From Lachnospiraceae bacterium (GTDB lineage: Bacteria > Bacillota > Clostridia > Lachnospirales > Lachnospiraceae), in the NCBI GenBank assembly GCA_009774345.1, contig VSNR01000093.1, forward strand, positions 1 through 17,370: 17,370 nucleotides of DNA, in the 5' to 3' direction. The notes below the pieces were generated by a model. It did no database searches. It was not told the origin of the DNA and saw only the letters and a list, made by a program, of their open reading frames with translations. Positions 14,841-17,370 of this stretch are shown here, one piece after another. Both the position numbers and the translations under genes were made by a program. Each line of letters begins with the position of its first letter. Within the stretch, counting starts at the first letter, position 1.

Positions 14841-16550
14841 ATGAAGTATCAAAAGGATGATATAGTAACACTAGCTATTAATGATATGGGTATCGATGGG
14901 GAGGGCATCGGAAAGATTGACGGCTTTACCTTCTTTGTGAAAGATGCAGTGATTGGCGATCAGGTGGAGGCAAAGATCATGAAGGTCAAAAAGGGCTATG
15001 CGTATGCCCGCCTTATGAAGATTCTCACAGCTTCTTTGAACCGCACAGAACCGCGGTGTCCATATCATCGGCAGTGCGGCGGCTGTCAAATACAGGCTTT
15101 GAATTATCGAACTCAGCTGTTATTTAAAGAAAATAAAGTCAAAAATAACCTGAATCGCATCGGTGGTTTTCCGATGGCGCTGCTCGACCAGTGCATGGAA
15201 CCGATCATTGGTATGGAAGAGCCGTATCACTATCGCAATAAAGCGCAGTTTCCAGTAGGGACAGACAAGAATGGTGAAACGATAACAGGATTCTATGCAG
15301 GGAGAACACATGCTATCATACCGAATACAGACTGTGTGTCAGGTGTGCGGGAAAATAAGGAGATTCTTGAAGGGATTCTGGACTTTATGCGGGCATATAA
15401 AATAGCACCGTATATCGAATTGAGCGGAGAGGGACTGGTGCGACACATATTGATACGAAAGGGATTCTCAACAGGGGAGATCATGGTGTGCGTCGTTCTG
15501 AACGGCGAGAAGCTTCCACACGCAGACAAGCTCGTAGAAAAGCTGTGCAGCATAAAGGGCATGACCAGCATTTCCATCAATATCAATCAGGAAAAAACGA
15601 ATGTTATCATGGGCAGTACCTGTCGTACCCTGTGGGGAACAGATACGATAACGGATGTCATACATATGCGGGACATGAAGGATATTCATTCTGGTGAGGA
15701 GCACTGTGCTGCGGAAGATGGAATAACATTTGCAATTTCCCCATTATCCTTCTATCAGGTAAATCCGGTACAGACGGAAAAGCTGTATAGTCTGGCATTG
15801 GACTATGCTGGGCTGACGGGCACAGAGACCGTGTGGGATTTATATTGCGGCATCGGAACCATCAGTCTGTTCATGGCAAAAAGGGCAGGAAAGGTCTATG
15901 GCATCGAGATTGTTGAGCAGGCAATTCTCAATGCGCGGGAAAATGCAAGGCGGAACAAGATAGATAACGCATGTTTCTATGTTGGGAAGGTGGAGGAAGT
16001 CCTGCCTGCACTTTATGAAAGGGAGGGTATCCATGCCGATGTCATTTGCGTGGACCCGCCGCGCAAAGGCTGCGACGCAGCCTGTCTTGAGACGATGGTG
16101 AAGATGGCGCCCAAGCGGATTGTCTATGTGAGCTGCGACAGCGCAACGCTCGCGCGGGATTTGAAGTATTTGTGTGCGAATGGGTATGAACTGCGGCGGG
16201 CGCGGGCGGTGGATATGTTTCCGCAGACAGTGCACGTTGAAAGTATCGTGTTGCTTTCAAAACTTAAATCAAATAAGTTGAAGCATATTAATGTGGAATT
16301 AGAGATGGATGAATTTGATTTGACGGCGGCGGAGAGCAAAGCCACTTATGAAGAAATTAAGGATTATGTATTGAAACATAGCGGATTAAAGGTAAGTAAT
16401 CTCTATATTGCACAGATAAAGCAGAAATATGGAATTATTGAGAGGGCAAATTATAACCTGCCAAAATCGGAAAATTTCAAACAGTCGAAATGTCCGCCAG
16501 AGAAAGAAGCGGCTATAAGGGAAGCGTTGGAGCATTTTCGGATGATTTGA
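14841..16550 (+). CDS. rlmD: 23S rRNA (uracil-5)-methyltransferase, RlmD/TrmA family, with C-terminal extension
   Basis: 569 residues, about 100 more than a standard RlmD/RlmCD. An N-terminal TRAM domain (about 4-62) is followed by a 4Fe-4S site: C73, C79, C82 (CPYHRQCGGC) and C165. The SAM-dependent methyltransferase domain shows VWDLYCGIGTISL (331-343), CVDPPRKG (403-410), the catalytic Cys C432 in YVSCDSATLARDL and the general base E467 in VHVESIVLLSKL. That is where classical family members end. Residues about 480-569 form an extra basic and helical segment (FDLTAAESKATYEEIKDYVL, LYIAQIKQKYGI, CPPEKEAAIREALEHFRMI) that I recall on clostridial RlmD homologues and elsewhere, without known function. 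The ATG lies 3 bases after the yhaM stop, with AGGATGGAG spanning the end of yhaM. Target uridine (747 or 1939 class) cannot be told from sequence. Confidence 0.92.
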   Translation: MKYQKDDIVTLAINDMGIDGEGIGKIDGFTFFVKDAVIGDQVEAKIMKVKKGYAYARLMKILTASLNRTEPRCPYHRQCGGCQIQALNYRTQLLFKENKVKNNLNRIGGFPMALLDQCMEPIIGMEEPYHYRNKAQFPVGTDKNGETITGFYAGRTHAIIPNTDCVSGVRENKEILEGILDFMRAYKIAPYIELSGEGLVRHILIRKGFSTGEIMVCVVLNGEKLPHADKLVEKLCSIKGMTSISININQEKTNVIMGSTCRTLWGTDTITDVIHMRDMKDIHSGEEHCAAEDGITFAISPLSFYQVNPVQTEKLYSLALDYAGLTGTETVWDLYCGIGTISLFMAKRAGKVYGIEIVEQAILNARENARRNKIDNACFYVGKVEEVLPALYEREGIHADVICVDPPRKGCDAACLETMVKMAPKRIVYVSCDSATLARDLKYLCANGYELRRARAVDMFPQTVHVESIVLLSKLKSNKLKHINVELEMDEFDLTAAESKATYEEIKDYVLKHSGLKVSNLYIAQIKQKYGIIERANYNLPKSENFKQSKCPPEKEAAIREALEHFRMI

Positions 16551-16582
16551 TGGGAAATAGGTCACATAGTGATTGGATAGTA

Positions 16583-16606
16583 AAAGTGCAACGGGCGTTG
16601 CACTTT
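16583..16606 (+). terminator. Hairpin after rlmD, probable terminator
   Basis: A perfect 10-base stem (AAAGTGCAAC with GTTGCACTTT) around a GGGC loop, 33 bases beyond the rlmD stop. The 3' arm ends in only three T followed by C, so termination may be inefficient. Stem strength and position favour an operon-end terminator. Confidence 0.6.
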
Positions 16607-16653
16607 CAAGATATATACAAACATCTTTTCTGATAGAAAACTGGTAAGAGAAT

Positions 16654-16680
16654 CAGTTGTTGCAAATTTTGCAACAACTG
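16654..16680. repeat. Perfect 12-base inverted repeat with 3-base spacer
   Basis: CAGTTGTTGCAA, ATT, TTGCAACAACTG. It shares the core TTGCA/GCAAC words with the hairpin 48 bases upstream but is a separate structure, with no T run after it. It could be a dyad operator for a regulator of the downstream gene, an RNA hairpin in its leader, or a relic end of an element. The sequence does not decide between these. Confidence 0.8.
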
Positions 16681-16731
16681 TGGCAGATGGAAAAACTATC
16701 AAGTTGACTGTGGTTGCTTTTCATGCTACTT

Positions 16732-16756
16732 ACGAATAAAAAGGACGAATAAAAAG
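16732..16756. repeat. Two direct copies of ACGAATAAAAAG, period 13
   Basis: Identical 12-base copies at 16732-16743 and 16745-16756, one base apart. They lie in the AT-rich leader about 80 bases before the unknown gene. They look like a small tandem duplication; a paired binding site is possible but not shown. Confidence 0.7.
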
Positions 16757-16836
16757 TCAAGAAACAAGTGGAAAAAGAGAAAAAATTATAGTAAAATATG
16801 ATATAGTATGTATATCTATTGAAAGCGGGTGAAATT

Positions 16837-17370
16837 ATGCGTACTCCTATGGACGAGGTGACTTTTTTAGGATTTTATAAAAATACTATTTTGTGTGGTT
16901 CAAATAATTTTCAGCATTTTATTTGTAAGCAGTTAGAAGCTGAGAATAGAATTACTTTTGAAGAACAGCGTAAAATAAGTGATAAAGAAGATACATTATT
17001 TTTTGAATCTAAGAAAGATTTTAAGGGTATTATTTCAAAGACTACAACCATGAAGTCTTTTATTAGCTTTTATGAAGCGCTTGAATACAAGAAATTGTAT
17101 AAGTATTCAGTGCCATTCTTTTATGAGGCTGGCGAAAAATCCATAGATGAAGTGTTGAAAGAAATGCAGATTGCAGTCTTTAAGAATGAAATATATCAGC
17201 CAGAATATGTTATTGATAGGAATTTAAATGAATCGGCTCCGATTGCATATGTAGAAGATGGTATATACTTTATTAAGTTTGTTTTACAGAAAGCGTATCA
17301 GCAGTCTGATACATTTGAACAGATTGATTACAGATATCCTATCGTGATATATATTAATCCGTCGATAAAT
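16837..17370 (+). CDS. Unrecognised protein, 3' partial, AT-rich
   Basis: The frame from ATG 16837 (GGGTGA at 16827-16832 as SD, good spacing) stays open for 178 codons to the end of the window. The protein begins MRTPMDEVTFLGFYKNTILC and appears soluble, with no signal peptide or membrane helix. It is rich in Lys, Glu, Phe and Tyr, with alternating alpha and beta character (FISFYEALEYKKLYKYSVPF; IAYVEDGIYFIKFVLQKAY; YPIVIYINPSIN at the end of the visible part). I recognise no family. Codon use is strongly A/T-ending, unlike rlmD and yhaM, which suggests recent acquisition. Repeats in its leader and its place just downstream of rlmD suggest an accessory-island gene (inference). It is a real gene by frame, SD and composition; function unknown. 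Confidence 0.7.
   Translation, partial: MRTPMDEVTFLGFYKNTILCGSNNFQHFICKQLEAENRITFEEQRKISDKEDTLFFESKKDFKGIISKTTTMKSFISFYEALEYKKLYKYSVPFFYEAGEKSIDEVLKEMQIAVFKNEIYQPEYVIDRNLNESAPIAYVEDGIYFIKFVLQKAYQQSDTFEQIDYRYPIVIYINPSIN

Noticed and set aside
16704..16732. TTGACT, 17 bases, TACTTA as promoter of the unknown gene
   Set aside because: The -35 box is good, but the -10 matches consensus at only two of six bases. TATAGT boxes nearer the gene (16787-16792, 16802-16807) lack a -35. Start site left open.
16583..16756. Type III toxin-antitoxin RNA repeats or a CRISPR array before the unknown gene
   Set aside because: There are only two unlike palindromes and one duplicated 12-mer, with no regular repeat units or spacers, and the downstream protein does not look like a ToxN-type toxin in the visible part.

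Overview
The window reads as chromosomal DNA of an anaerobic low-GC Gram-positive bacterium of the Clostridia, most like a Lachnospiraceae member. The evidence is the style of the LtaS-like and UbiA-like proteins, a MutS2 with Smr domain, a YhaM-type exoribonuclease, an RlmD with a clostridial-type C-terminal extension, an Rpn-type nuclease remnant and consensus sigma-A promoters. Genus cannot be fixed from the sequence alone.

Positions 1-5880 (+ strand) hold the end of an envelope-glycan locus: an LTA-synthase-type phosphoglycerol transferase (5' end outside the window), a polytopic membrane protein broken by a frameshift exactly at a run of nine G, a second polytopic membrane protein, and a UbiA-superfamily enzyme resembling decaprenyl-phosphate phosphoribosyltransferase. 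Together they suggest export or decoration of a polyprenyl-linked, pentose-containing and/or glycerol-phosphate-containing surface polymer. The G9 tract makes this a candidate phase-variable locus.

Positions 5881-7600 are a patch of small and decaying elements: a bidirectional terminator, a remnant on the - strand (possibly DUF6809-like), a small XRE-type regulator with a near-consensus promoter, a second terminator, and a frameshifted Rpn-family nuclease/transposase pseudogene.

Positions 7598-12275 (- strand) form an apparent operon: mutS2, an OmpR-family response regulator and a HAMP/HisKA sensor kinase, with a promoter upstream of mutS2 and a strong terminator at the end of the kinase gene. 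From the same intergenic region a divergent + strand promoter reads into an HtrA-like membrane-anchored protein with a PDZ domain, whose catalytic His and Ser appear to be lost. It is followed by yhaM (HD-domain exoribonuclease) and, 3 bases later, rlmD (23S rRNA m5U methyltransferase). Several of these gene products belong to families acting on RNA or ribosomes (MutS2, YhaM, RlmD).

Positions 16551-17370 are distinctly AT-rich: two strong inverted repeats, a 13-base-period direct repeat, and the start of an unrecognised gene running off the window. This is probably the edge of an accessory region downstream of rlmD and is the least explained part of the window.
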